Below are positions 18,561 to 26,719 of a stretch of 64,000 bases of DNA, piece by piece (position 1 is the first letter of the stretch; each line of letters opens with the position of its first letter). The stretch comes from UBA6163 sp963758085 (lineage in GTDB: Bacteria; Planctomycetota; Planctomycetia; Pirellulales; Pirellulaceae): the NCBI GenBank assembly GCA_963758085.1, contig CAVWUB010000004.1, forward strand, positions 744,001-808,000. The letters are read 5' to 3'. Below the pieces are notes generated by a model, which was not told the DNA's origin, ran no database searches, and saw nothing but the letters and a program-made list of their open reading frames with translations. Both the position numbers and the translations under genes were made by a program.

Positions 18561-20294
18561 TCACGGTACGGCTGGGGACAAATGCGAGTCGGATGTCGCG
18601 GGGGCGACGACGCGGATGGAACGCTGGTCCTGGTAGGTCTGACCGAAGAGGTCGGTGGTGCGGACCTGGATGGTTGCAATGCCAACCGGCATGTCCGTCG
18701 GCAAAGTTGCCCTCCAGAGGTGCTCCGTGGCGTGCGGGCGGGGCAATGGCAGCCAGGGCAGATTGGCCCCCTTCTCGCTCGCCGGGAGTTGCTCCGAAAG
18801 AGCCGTTTCACGCCGCTTGAGCTGCTTGAAGTAGGGGTCGTTGCGAACCACTCGCTCCATTACCCTCCACGGCTCATTGGCCGCAAATCGAATCTCCGTT
18901 TTGGAGCGTTCCGAGCCAGCGAAGACGTTGACCAGAACTTCCGTGTCACCGGTCGCATCGGCCGCCACCTCGTCGGGTGCGAAGATATTCATCTGGTGAT
19001 CGGCGGGGCGGCGAGCCGCGCGATACTCGATCGAATAGTTGTGGCCATCGAAAGTGATGATCGAATAACCGTTGGGCCCACCATCGCTCATCGTGGCGTG
19101 CGGGATGCCGTTCTCGTCCGGTGCGCCTCGCCACCAGCTACCACACGCGGTGACATTGATCACATGATGATGCGGTTCAGCACCCTGCCACCCGTCATCC
19201 TCGCCGATGAAGCGGTGCTCCATATAGTGCGTGTGGGCCGAGAAGGAGAGCGCGAAGGGTCGCTGTTCGATGAGACGGTACAGCTCATGACGATCTTCGA
19301 CATTTACCAGCGGGATGTGCATCATCAACACAACCAACTGATCTTCAGGAATCATCGCCAAGTCGTTGCGGATGAACTCCATTTGCGTCTGCCCCAACCC
19401 GCCGTGGTATCGCCCTTTCTGCTGCTCGTTTCCGCCGACCCAGGTGACGTCGTCGAGCACCATGAAATGGACCGTTCCGTAATCAAAAGAGTAATAGTTC
19501 GGCCCATAAATCCGCTCGAATGTCTCGTCGGAGTGTTTGTCATCGAGCGATTCGAAGTTCAGATCATGGTTGCCGATCACGTTGTACCAAGGGATGCCGA
19601 TTAGCGCAATGCTGCGGTTTAGCGGCTCCATCGTGTCGAGGTTGTTGAAGGCAATATCTCCGAGCGTGACACCGAAGGAGGCATCGTGGCCTTGCTCGCG
19701 AACGATCTGCGCCACGACGTCGTGGGTGATGTAGTCAACCTCCTGCAGGTTGCGAGGCTGGGTGTCGCCAAACATCAGTGCGCGAAAGGTGTCTGGTTCC
19801 GTGCTGGGATATAACGGAAAGTCGACCGACTCGGGCAGCGGGCCGGTCGGCTCAACGCCGGGAAACCGTGAAGGGGGCGACCCCGCCGGCTTATGGATGT
19901 AATAGAACTGAGGCAACTGGTCTTCGCTGACCGGCGTCCTCCAGTTGCGCGGCTTAATCACGAACAGGATCTGGTCATCATCGACGCTCAGCTGGTAGCG
20001 ACCCGCAGCGTCGGTGCCGACGATGTCGCGCCCATTGGAGACACGAATGCCCGCCAAACCCACTTCGCCGTCATCGTATCGGCCGTTGCCGTTCTGGTCG
20101 TGAAAGACAATCCCGCTTGCCGTCTGGAGAGTACCTGAGAGTTCCTGTTCGGTCGCCGAGTGCCCGTGTTCATGAGCGGACAACATTTGATTCGGAACCG
20201 ACAACCAGCAAACGGCAGTGAAGGCGAACAAAGAAAAGAGCCTCGAGCAGCTCACGGCCGGGCAGCGAAAGGGCGACGTACCTAAATGAAGCAT
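18561..20294 (-). CDS. Secreted calcineurin-like metallophosphoesterase
   Basis: From the ATG at 20294 the product is 577 aa. A signal-peptide-like N-terminus is followed by an SdrD-B-type beta domain (GIVFHDQNGNGRYDDGEVGLAGI...). A calcineurin-like core carries the metal motifs MFGDTQ, LGDIAFNN, GNHD, MMHIP and SAHTHYMEH. A C-terminal beta domain completes the MetallophosN-core-MetallophosC architecture. The protein probably acts outside the cytoplasm on phosphate esters, but the substrate is unknown. The start was moved downstream of the longest frame because the first 19 residues are not signal-like. Confidence 0.85.
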   Translation of the reverse strand: MLHLGTSPFRCPAVSCSRLFSLFAFTAVCWLSVPNQMLSAHEHGHSATEQELSGTLQTASGIVFHDQNGNGRYDDGEVGLAGIRVSNGRDIVGTDAAGRYQLSVDDDQILFVIKPRNWRTPVSEDQLPQFYYIHKPAGSPPSRFPGVEPTGPLPESVDFPLYPSTEPDTFRALMFGDTQPRNLQEVDYITHDVVAQIVREQGHDASFGVTLGDIAFNNLDTMEPLNRSIALIGIPWYNVIGNHDLNFESLDDKHSDETFERIYGPNYYSFDYGTVHFMVLDDVTWVGGNEQQKGRYHGGLGQTQMEFIRNDLAMIPEDQLVVLMMHIPLVNVEDRHELYRLIEQRPFALSFSAHTHYMEHRFIGEDDGWQGAEPHHHVINVTACGSWWRGAPDENGIPHATMSDGGPNGYSIITFDGHNYSIEYRAARRPADHQMNIFAPDEVAADATGDTEVLVNVFAGSERSKTEIRFAANEPWRVMERVVRNDPYFKQLKRRETALSEQLPASEKGANLPWLPLPRPHATEHLWRATLPTDMPVGIATIQVRTTDLFGQTYQDQRSIRVVAPATSDSHLSPAVP

Positions 20295-20689
20295 GCAGTG
20301 TCTCACAATTGAGCGGGAGCTTTGAGTCGCCGGACACCAGTCACTTCTCACGAGCGACCCAATCCGCCACGTCGCCTACCGGCTCGGCAAGCATGATTTG
20401 TGGCGCAACCTTGTGTCCGGGTGTTTATCGCGATGCCCAGGGTACCGCCTCAGGCGTGGTCCCGCCCATAGTTGAAGACGATGAAAACTCTGTGAGTTTT
20501 TCGTGATGGCGTTTCACCTGGAGCCGCCAGCCCGTGTCAATCACTCCGACCTGGCAGTGCTCGGACGGCACCAGCGGTGTTTCGTCCGACCGAGCAACCG
20601 GTCAGCTGATTTCCGCCGCGCCTGTGTCGCACCCTCTTGTAGGGCCTGCGCCGTGAGCCTCCCCGCAACCGACCATCTGAGAAGAGTCA
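20295..20689. other. Intergenic region upstream of the phosphoesterase gene, with repeat family C copy 1
   Basis: No credible gene. Bases 20328-20427 are a diverged repeat that begins GCCGGACAC and ends TGTCCGGGTGTTTAT. It aligns without gaps over about 100 positions to 23557-23656 downstream of rpsO. The remainder holds no feature I can support. Confidence 0.65.
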
Positions 20690-20728
20690 TAAAAAAAGGG
20701 TGCAACTAGCAAATGCCAATTGCACCCT
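20690..20728 (-). terminator. Rho-independent terminator of pnp
   Basis: On the minus strand, AGGGTGCAA (20728-20720) pairs perfectly with TTGCACCCT (20705-20697), with a 14-base loop, and runs into seven T residues. It sits about 30 bp after the pnp stop. Confidence 0.9.
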
Positions 20729-20757
20729 ATCCGTATCAATACGCGTCTGCTGGCGAA

Positions 20758-23016
20758 TTAGTCGCGGAAGCGTTCACCGCCCCCGCCACTACCGCTTCGG
20801 CCACGGCCACCACGGCCGCCTCCGCGACGGGAGCGTTCTTCACCACCGCGTTCGCCACGATCACCGCCGCGCTCACCGCGGTCGTCTTCGGAAACCGCAG
20901 CCGCCATTTCGTCTTCGAGACCGAGCTCTTCCAGAGCGCGGCGACGGCTGAGCTTGACGCGGTCGTGCTCATCGACATCGATCACCAGCACCTTCATGCT
21001 GTCGCCGACACCGATCACCTTGTCGACGCTGCTGATGTAGCCGCTGGACAATTCGCTGATGTGCACCAAGCCGTCGCGTCCGGGCAGGATCTCGACGAAC
21101 GCGCCGAAGTCCTTGATGCTGCTGACCACGCCGTCGTAGATCTTGCCGATTTGTACCGTTGCGGTGCAGGCTTCGACCTGACGCATCGCTTCAGCAGCCG
21201 ATTCGCGGTTGCTGCTGGCGATCAGGACGGTGCCGTCATCATCGACCTCGATCACGCAGCCGGTCTTCTCTTGGATGCCGCGGATATTCTTGCCGCCGGG
21301 GCCGATGAGGGCGCCGATCTTATCCGGGGAGATCTTAGTGCGGAGCAGGCGAGGCGCCGTCGGCGCCGTCTCGCGGCGGGGCCGCGGGATCGTCGTCAAC
21401 ATCTTCTTGAGGATCTCGATCCGCGTTTCTCGCGACTGCTTGAGCGTCGCACGGATGATGTCCTCGCTGATGCCAGTGACCTTCAGGTCGAGCTGAATGC
21501 CGGTGATCCCGTTTTGCGTTCCCGCGATCTTGAAGTCCATGTCGCCGAAGTGATCTTCGTCGCCGAGGATGTCGGTCAGCAGGCACCAATCTTCTTCGGA
21601 GCGGCGGACCAAGCCGATCGAGATCCCCGCCACCGGATTGGTGATCGGCACCCCGGCGGCCATCAAACCGAGGGTAGCACCACAGACACTGGCCATCGAG
21701 CTGCTGCCGTTGGACTCAAGAATGTCGCTGATCACGCGGATCGTGTAGGGGAACTCTTCAGGGGAGGGCAACACTGGCGAAACGCTGCGCTCGGCCAACA
21801 TCCCGTGACCGATTTCGCGGCGGCCCGGCCCACGGATCGGGCGAACTTCGCCGACCGAGAACGAAGGGAAGTTGTAATCGAGCATGAACTTCTTGCTGAA
21901 GTCTTCATGCAAACCATCGACGCGCTGCTCATCGCGCGCCGTTCCGAGCGTGACGGTGATCAGCGCCTGGGTCTCGCCACGCTGGAACAGTGCCGAACCG
22001 TGGACGCGAGGCAGCACGTCGGTTTCGCAGTGGATCGGCCGGAGGCTGGTGCGATCACGTCCATCGGGACGCGTGCCGGCGAGAATCAGGTCGCGGACGA
22101 CCTTCTCTTCCAGGTCATGCCACACGGCGCGGAACCGTTCGGCAGTGATCGCGTCGGGGGCTTCCGGGTTGGGAATGACTTCGCCCTTAGCCCGATCGCG
22201 CAGGGCGCGGACGTTGGCGGTGCGTTCGGCCTTGCCACCGGTTTGTTTGGCAGCCTTGAACTCGTTGTAATAGGTGTCGGTCAGCCGCTGCAGCAGCCCG
22301 TCATCGGCCGGAGCAATGAATTCTCGCTTGGTCGGATTGACCTTGCGGTACAGTTCTTCCTGCAATTCGATCACTTGGCGGATGACGCCGTGAGCAAACT
22401 GCAGCGCCTCGAGCATCTCATCTTCGGGCATTTCTTGAGCGAAGCCCTCGACCATCGCAATCTGCGACTTGGAGCCGCTGACGATCATGTCCAGTTCGCT
22501 GTTTTCCAAATCGGCATGCGTCGGAAACGCAACCAACTCGCCTTCCACCTTGCCGACGCGAACCGATGCAATCGGGCCGTCGAAAGGCAGGCTGGAAATG
22601 TGCAACGCCACCGCGGCGCCATTCATCGCCAGCACGTCGCCGTCGGACTGCTGGTCGCTCGCGGCTACGAATGCCTGGATCTGAACTTCGTCGTTGAACC
22701 CTTTGGGGAACAGCGGGCGGATGGGGCGGTCCATCAAGCGGCTGGCAAGCGTTTCTTTCGTCGTCGGCCGGCTTTCGCGTTTCAGAAATCCACCAGGGAA
22801 CTTACCGGCGGCGGCCATTCGCTCGCGGTAATCACACATCAGCGGAAAAAAGTCGATGCCGACTCTCGGTGCGCCGGTAGCCACCGCGGTGACCACGACC
22901 GTTTCGCCGTACTGGGTCACGACGCAAGACTCAGCCAGCTTGGCTAATTGCCCCGTTTCGAATGATAAAACGTGGTTGCCGATTTTTCGCTCGACACGGA
23001 TTTTTTGTTGACTCAC
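20758..23016 (-). CDS. pnp: Polyribonucleotide nucleotidyltransferase
   Basis: Phosphorolytic 3'-5' exoribonuclease of the RNA degradosome. The 752-residue product has two RNase PH cores (FPGGFLKRESRPT and PRVHGSALFQRGETQALITVTLG regions). It then has a KH domain with the GPGGKNIRGI loop, an S1 domain (VQIGKIYDGVVSSIKDFGAFVEILPG) and an Arg/Gly-rich tail. The GTG at 23016 is preferred over an upstream TTG because GGAAAGAG stands 5 bases before it. The rpsO-pnp order is the common bacterial arrangement, though here the two are separated by about 640 bp. A strong terminator follows. Confidence 0.96.
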   Translation of the reverse strand: MSQQKIRVERKIGNHVLSFETGQLAKLAESCVVTQYGETVVVTAVATGAPRVGIDFFPLMCDYRERMAAAGKFPGGFLKRESRPTTKETLASRLMDRPIRPLFPKGFNDEVQIQAFVAASDQQSDGDVLAMNGAAVALHISSLPFDGPIASVRVGKVEGELVAFPTHADLENSELDMIVSGSKSQIAMVEGFAQEMPEDEMLEALQFAHGVIRQVIELQEELYRKVNPTKREFIAPADDGLLQRLTDTYYNEFKAAKQTGGKAERTANVRALRDRAKGEVIPNPEAPDAITAERFRAVWHDLEEKVVRDLILAGTRPDGRDRTSLRPIHCETDVLPRVHGSALFQRGETQALITVTLGTARDEQRVDGLHEDFSKKFMLDYNFPSFSVGEVRPIRGPGRREIGHGMLAERSVSPVLPSPEEFPYTIRVISDILESNGSSSMASVCGATLGLMAAGVPITNPVAGISIGLVRRSEEDWCLLTDILGDEDHFGDMDFKIAGTQNGITGIQLDLKVTGISEDIIRATLKQSRETRIEILKKMLTTIPRPRRETAPTAPRLLRTKISPDKIGALIGPGGKNIRGIQEKTGCVIEVDDDGTVLIASSNRESAAEAMRQVEACTATVQIGKIYDGVVSSIKDFGAFVEILPGRDGLVHISELSSGYISSVDKVIGVGDSMKVLVIDVDEHDRVKLSRRRALEELGLEDEMAAAVSEDDRGERGGDRGERGGEERSRRGGGRGGRGRSGSGGGGERFRD

Positions 23017-23653
23017 TTTACTCTTTCCTTCTTCCAACCGTTAACAACTTCAGTCAATTCCAACTATCAAACCCCATTCACTTTGGCCTTGCACGAGAAA
23101 GACAAAAGACAGCTTCGAGAAGATACGTCCGTCCATAATGTAGATTCGCCTGACCGCAGACCCCAAAGACTGGTGTCCGAGCAGCGTAAGGAGGAGGATC
23201 GAAGCCGAGTGGGTACTCGATGCCGATAAGTGCGATGGCTCGCATCGCCTAAGCAACGCACACAAGCTGGTTCCATGAATCGATTCTTCCCAAACGGTAG
23301 GAATCGGGCTCAAGGATGTCACTGAAGACAACTGACTTGCGTCCGGCTGCTGAAAAAGCCTCGCTCAGCTGTGCTGCGAGCAGCGATGTCGCCGCAAGCC
23401 AGGGGCCGAGTCCGGATTTAAGAGCATCGATTTTCTGTCCCAAGGTAACCGGCGACTAGTCGCGAGCCTGAGCCCGCTCCAGCACACCGGCACCGGACCG
23501 ACCACACACGCTAACGCGCCGCAGCCGGTCCACCATTGCGTGACCGCTGTTTTAAGTGGCCGGACACAAGTAACTTGTCATAAGTGACTTAATTCAGCAC
23601 GACTCCTGCCGTGTGGAAAGAATCAGCTCATGGAACAAACTGCGTCCGGGTGC
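23017..23653. other. Long spacer between rpsO and pnp, with repeat family C copy 2
   Basis: No gene is supported. A 64-codon minus-strand frame (23249-23443) has no recognisable features. Bases about 23557-23656 are the second copy of the repeat seen at 20328-20427. It begins GCCGGACACAAGT and ends TGCGTCCGGGTGCTTAT, reaching into the rpsO stop codon. An rpsO-pnp spacer commonly carries RNase III or autoregulatory structure; none could be confirmed here. Confidence 0.6.
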
Positions 23654-23923
23654 TTATTTGCGGATACCGAGTGCACCGATGATGTCTAAGTATCGCTGCG
23701 GGTCGTGGCGACGAACGTAATCGAGCAAGCGACGTCGACGACTGACCAGTCCCAGCAAACCGCGACGCGATGCAAAATCACGCCGATGAGTCCGCATGTG
23801 CTCGGTCAAACCGTTGATCCGCTCAGTCAAAATGGCAATCTGAACTTCGGGCGAGCCGGTATCGTTCTCGTCATGCCGATGTTCGGCGACCACGGTCGCC
23901 TTTTTCTCTTTCGAAATCGTCAT
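23654..23923 (-). CDS. rpsO: 30S ribosomal protein S15
   Basis: An 89-residue primary 16S rRNA-binding protein. The diagnostic NDTGSPEVQIAILTERI and HRRDFASRRGLLGLVSRRRRLLDYV blocks and the length match S15. It lies upstream of pnp on the same strand. Confidence 0.97.
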   Translation of the reverse strand: MTISKEKKATVVAEHRHDENDTGSPEVQIAILTERINGLTEHMRTHRRDFASRRGLLGLVSRRRRLLDYVRRHDPQRYLDIIGALGIRK

Positions 23924-24025
23924 CAGGTTATCGTTTCCGTCATGATCGTTTGATATGGACGCGTAGTGTAACGCTCAGCCACTGCCATGCAACGCCAAAT
24001 CAGCAGAATGCCTTGGCCGCGCGGA

Positions 24026-25015
24026 TCATTTTCCAGAGTACCAGACTCCCCGCAACCAGTAGTGACGACGCAAATCGCGCACTAATCCCTCGGGCAGGTC
24101 GGGCAAGTCGCTGACGCGAGCATTGGCCAGCGCCTGCGCCGGATTGCGGGTGCCAACGATCACACAGCTGACCGCCGACGGCGAGAGTGCAAACTTGATC
24201 GCCACATCGGCTAGCGTGTAATCGTCACCGCCCAGGCCATACCGCCGGCACTCCTGGGCGATGGCCTCCACCCGCTGAACCGCTCGCTGCAGTCGGTCGC
24301 CGGCGAAGTACGCACGCCGAAAATCGTCCTCTGCAAACCGGTGGTCGGCGGTGTATTTACCGCTCAGCGAGCCTTCGTCCAAGGGGACTCGCACAATCAC
24401 CCCCGTCCGCGTCTCGGCGGCGGTGGAGAAAATTTGCGCTGCAGCCTCCTGGTCAAATAGGTTGTAAATCACCTGCACGACATCCACCAGACCATCGCGC
24501 ATCAGCTGAATCACGCAGTTCTGGTCCTGCTCCGGCGTGCACAGCCCGATCAGATTGATCTTTCCCTCTTCACGCAGTTGCCGCAGCACCAGCAGCGGCT
24601 GAGGATCATCGTTCCAGGCACGGGTCCAGCTGTGCAATTGCAACAGGTCGAGCCGTTCAGTGCCGAGCGTGCGGAGCCGCTCATTGACATTTTCTCGCAG
24701 ATACGCCGCCCCGTAGCGATCTTCCCAACGGCAATAGGGCGAGGGTGGCCACGGTCCATCGGCCGGCGGCGTCTTGGTCGCGACGAAGATCTCTTCGCTG
24801 CGATCACGCAGCGCCTGAGCGATCACCCGTTCACTGCGACCTTCGCCATAGCCGGGCGCGGTATCGACGAGATTGACCCCGGCATCAATCGCCGTGTGCA
24901 GGGCTGCGACCGAATCGGCATCGCTTTGGCTGCCCCACTGGCCGCCCAATGCCCAGCCGCCAAAACCGATCTCCGAGACCCGCGGTCCCTGCCCGCCCAA
25001 AAATCGCTGTTTCAT
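24026..25015 (-). CDS. Aldo/keto reductase
   Basis: NADPH-dependent oxidoreductase of the AKR superfamily, 329 aa from the ATG at 25015 (MKQRFLGGQGPRVSEIGFGGW). The catalytic tetrad can be read: Asp and Tyr in VDTAPGYGEGRSE, Lys in VATKTPP and His in LLQLHSW. The C-terminal cofactor-binding stretch SCVIVGTRNPAQALAN is present. The substrate is unknown. It is divergent from the glycosyltransferase-like gene. Confidence 0.9.
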   Translation of the reverse strand: MKQRFLGGQGPRVSEIGFGGWALGGQWGSQSDADSVAALHTAIDAGVNLVDTAPGYGEGRSERVIAQALRDRSEEIFVATKTPPADGPWPPSPYCRWEDRYGAAYLRENVNERLRTLGTERLDLLQLHSWTRAWNDDPQPLLVLRQLREEGKINLIGLCTPEQDQNCVIQLMRDGLVDVVQVIYNLFDQEAAAQIFSTAAETRTGVIVRVPLDEGSLSGKYTADHRFAEDDFRRAYFAGDRLQRAVQRVEAIAQECRRYGLGGDDYTLADVAIKFALSPSAVSCVIVGTRNPAQALANARVSDLPDLPEGLVRDLRRHYWLRGVWYSGK

Positions 25016-25093
25016 CCAACCGCCTGTTCTCAGTTGCACCGCTACGTTTTGTCGGCCGGTAGCTTAACCGGGTCGGCGGGAGCGTGGCAGTGC

Positions 25094-25240
25094 GAGAAGT
25101 CAGAAGTCAGAATTCAGGTGGCAGGTGGCAGGTGGCAGGTGGCAGGGGGCAGGTGGCAGGGGGCAGGGGGCAGGTGGCAGGGGGCAGGTGGCAGGTGGCA
25201 GGTGGACGGAGGGCGGGGGGCGGGGGGCGGAAGTAGCGGA
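25094..25240. repeat. Imperfect heptanucleotide tandem repeat (GGCAGGT/GGCAGGG)
   Basis: From about 25117 to 25206 the plus strand is a run of about a dozen GGCAGG(T/G) heptamers, preceded by a short AGAAGTC duplication and followed by GGCGGGG repeats. It lies in the 400-bp spacer between two divergent genes. The strand asymmetry (almost no T or C-rich units) could favour slippage or G-quadruplex formation. Confidence 0.85.
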
Positions 25241-25418
25241 TGGGAAGATTGGGCTGCATGGAAAAGGTGAATGTGGCGACTTTGCGCAGCTGCCGCGTCT
25301 TTCCAGCGTAGCAGGGCGATGGGCTAAACTTGGCAAGCGGATTGTTCCGAAACTATTTGCGGCGGCGGGATACAACGTTTTTTAACCCGCTCTGTCGGCA
25401 TTGGATGAGGTCGCGACC

Positions 25419-26348
25419 GTGTCACCAAGAGAATCCAACGTGCGAATCTCGATCGTGGTTCCCTATTTAGGCAACGACGCCGCTTTCGAAGAAAGCCTGG
25501 TGTCGGTACTTGAAAATCGCCCCGGAGACGCGGAGATCTGCGTCGTCCATGACGGCACCTATTGCGACCCGTTCGACCTGGGCGATGAAGTCCGGTTCGT
25601 GACTGCACCGGGAGCCGATCTGCCGACGCTGATCGCTTCGGCGGCGGCGGTCGCCCGCGGGCGCGTGGTGCACCTGATCGGCGACGGCGTTCGCGCCACG
25701 CATGGTTGGACCGAGGCCGCCTTGTATCAGTTCGAACAGGAAGAGACCGCGGTGGTGGCGCCGCTGGTCCGCGCCAGCCTGGAGGGACCGATCACCGCTG
25801 CCGGCTGGACCGATGCGGCTGTGGGTGTGACGGCGCCGCTGGGCGCAGGCAAAACCGCGCTCGGCCGCCGCGATCAGGCTCGTATTCGCGGGGCGTTCCT
25901 GACGGCGTCGTTCTGGCGCACCGAAGAACTGTTGGCGGTCACCAGCGCGATGAGCACTTCCGACCGGGTCGCGGCGGAGTTTGCTTGGTGTCGCCTGTTG
26001 ACCACAGCGGGCTGGCGATGCAGGCTGGCGGAAGATTCGCTGGTCCTGGCCGATTCGGGCTCGCTGGTCGCACGGCCTTCGTTTTCGCGCGGCATGACGT
26101 TGCGGGGCTTGGCCGCGGAGATCGATGAACGTTCAGTGTTGCCCGCCGTCGCCTTGGCGGTGCTGGGCAGCGCGTTTTCGCCCGCAACATGGATGCAGGC
26201 CGCAGGTCAGGCTTGCGTGCTGCTCAAGGAACCGGCAGTGGTCCGTACGCTCCGGTTTGAGCAAGTGCGCGGGCCGGAGGAAGTCGCCGACACGATCGCC
26301 ATGAGGGAAGCCGCGCCCGGAGTCCGAGTTCATCGGCAAGCGGCTTAA
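25419..26348 (+). CDS. Glycosyltransferase family 2-like protein
   Basis: A 309-residue protein with an N-terminal GT-A-like fold: RISIVVPYLGNDAAFEESLVSVLE, then ICVVHDGT, and GRVVHLIGDGVRATHGW at the place of the DXD-containing strand. The C-terminal half is Ala/Leu-rich and not recognised. The GTG at 25419 is chosen because GAGG stands 8 bases upstream; a TTG at 25401 and a GTG at 25440 are alternatives. No polysaccharide cluster is adjacent, though ugd and manA lie 2-6 kb downstream. The acceptor is unknown. Confidence 0.6.
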   Translation: MSPRESNVRISIVVPYLGNDAAFEESLVSVLENRPGDAEICVVHDGTYCDPFDLGDEVRFVTAPGADLPTLIASAAAVARGRVVHLIGDGVRATHGWTEAALYQFEQEETAVVAPLVRASLEGPITAAGWTDAAVGVTAPLGAGKTALGRRDQARIRGAFLTASFWRTEELLAVTSAMSTSDRVAAEFAWCRLLTTAGWRCRLAEDSLVLADSGSLVARPSFSRGMTLRGLAAEIDERSVLPAVALAVLGSAFSPATWMQAAGQACVLLKEPAVVRTLRFEQVRGPEEVADTIAMREAAPGVRVHRQAA

Positions 26349-26414
26349 CATGCGAAGCGGCGGCGCGTACTTCCGCGGATTTTAACAGCGAGGCGCCCAT
26401 GGGCTAAAAGTCTT

Positions 26415-26545
26415 GGGTGGCACGCTCAGAGCCCGAGCGATGGGCGTGGGCCGACGGGGTGAGATACCCCAGCCGACAAGCAATCCTGTAGTGGCTTGGC
26501 AACTACCTCCAGCACGCCCTTCGTTCCTCAGGGACGTGCTACCCC
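26415..26545. repeat. Interspersed inverted-repeat element, family A, copy 3 (reverse orientation)
   Basis: Starts GGGTGGCACGCTC and ends GGGACGTGCTACCCC. Contains the family A landmarks CGAGCGATGGGCGTGG and AGCACGCCCTTCGTTCC. It fills most of the 370-bp spacer between the glycosyltransferase-like and glycerophosphodiesterase genes. Confidence 0.85.
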
Positions 26546-26719
26546 AGGGGCCCGGATTCCCGCGTCCCATCAGCCACGACCGTGGCCGAATAACCCGGCG
26601 GAGCAACGTTTCGCGATTGTATGGCTACGAAGCGGGCTCCCTTTGGGCTACGCTTTTCGGCATGAGCTTACACGGCGACGTCCAGCGGGTAGCGCCCGAT
26701 CATCGACCTGGCCCGGCAC

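Noticed and set aside
20713..22947. A 744-codon plus-strand frame opposite pnp
   Set aside because: Shadow of PNPase; no start signal or domain, and the pnp terminator lies at its beginning.
23249..23443. A 64-codon minus-strand frame in the rpsO-pnp spacer with a hydrophobic Ala/Leu stretch
   Set aside because: No ribosome site, no recognisable family and an ordinary length for chance in this composition. It was left as spacer.
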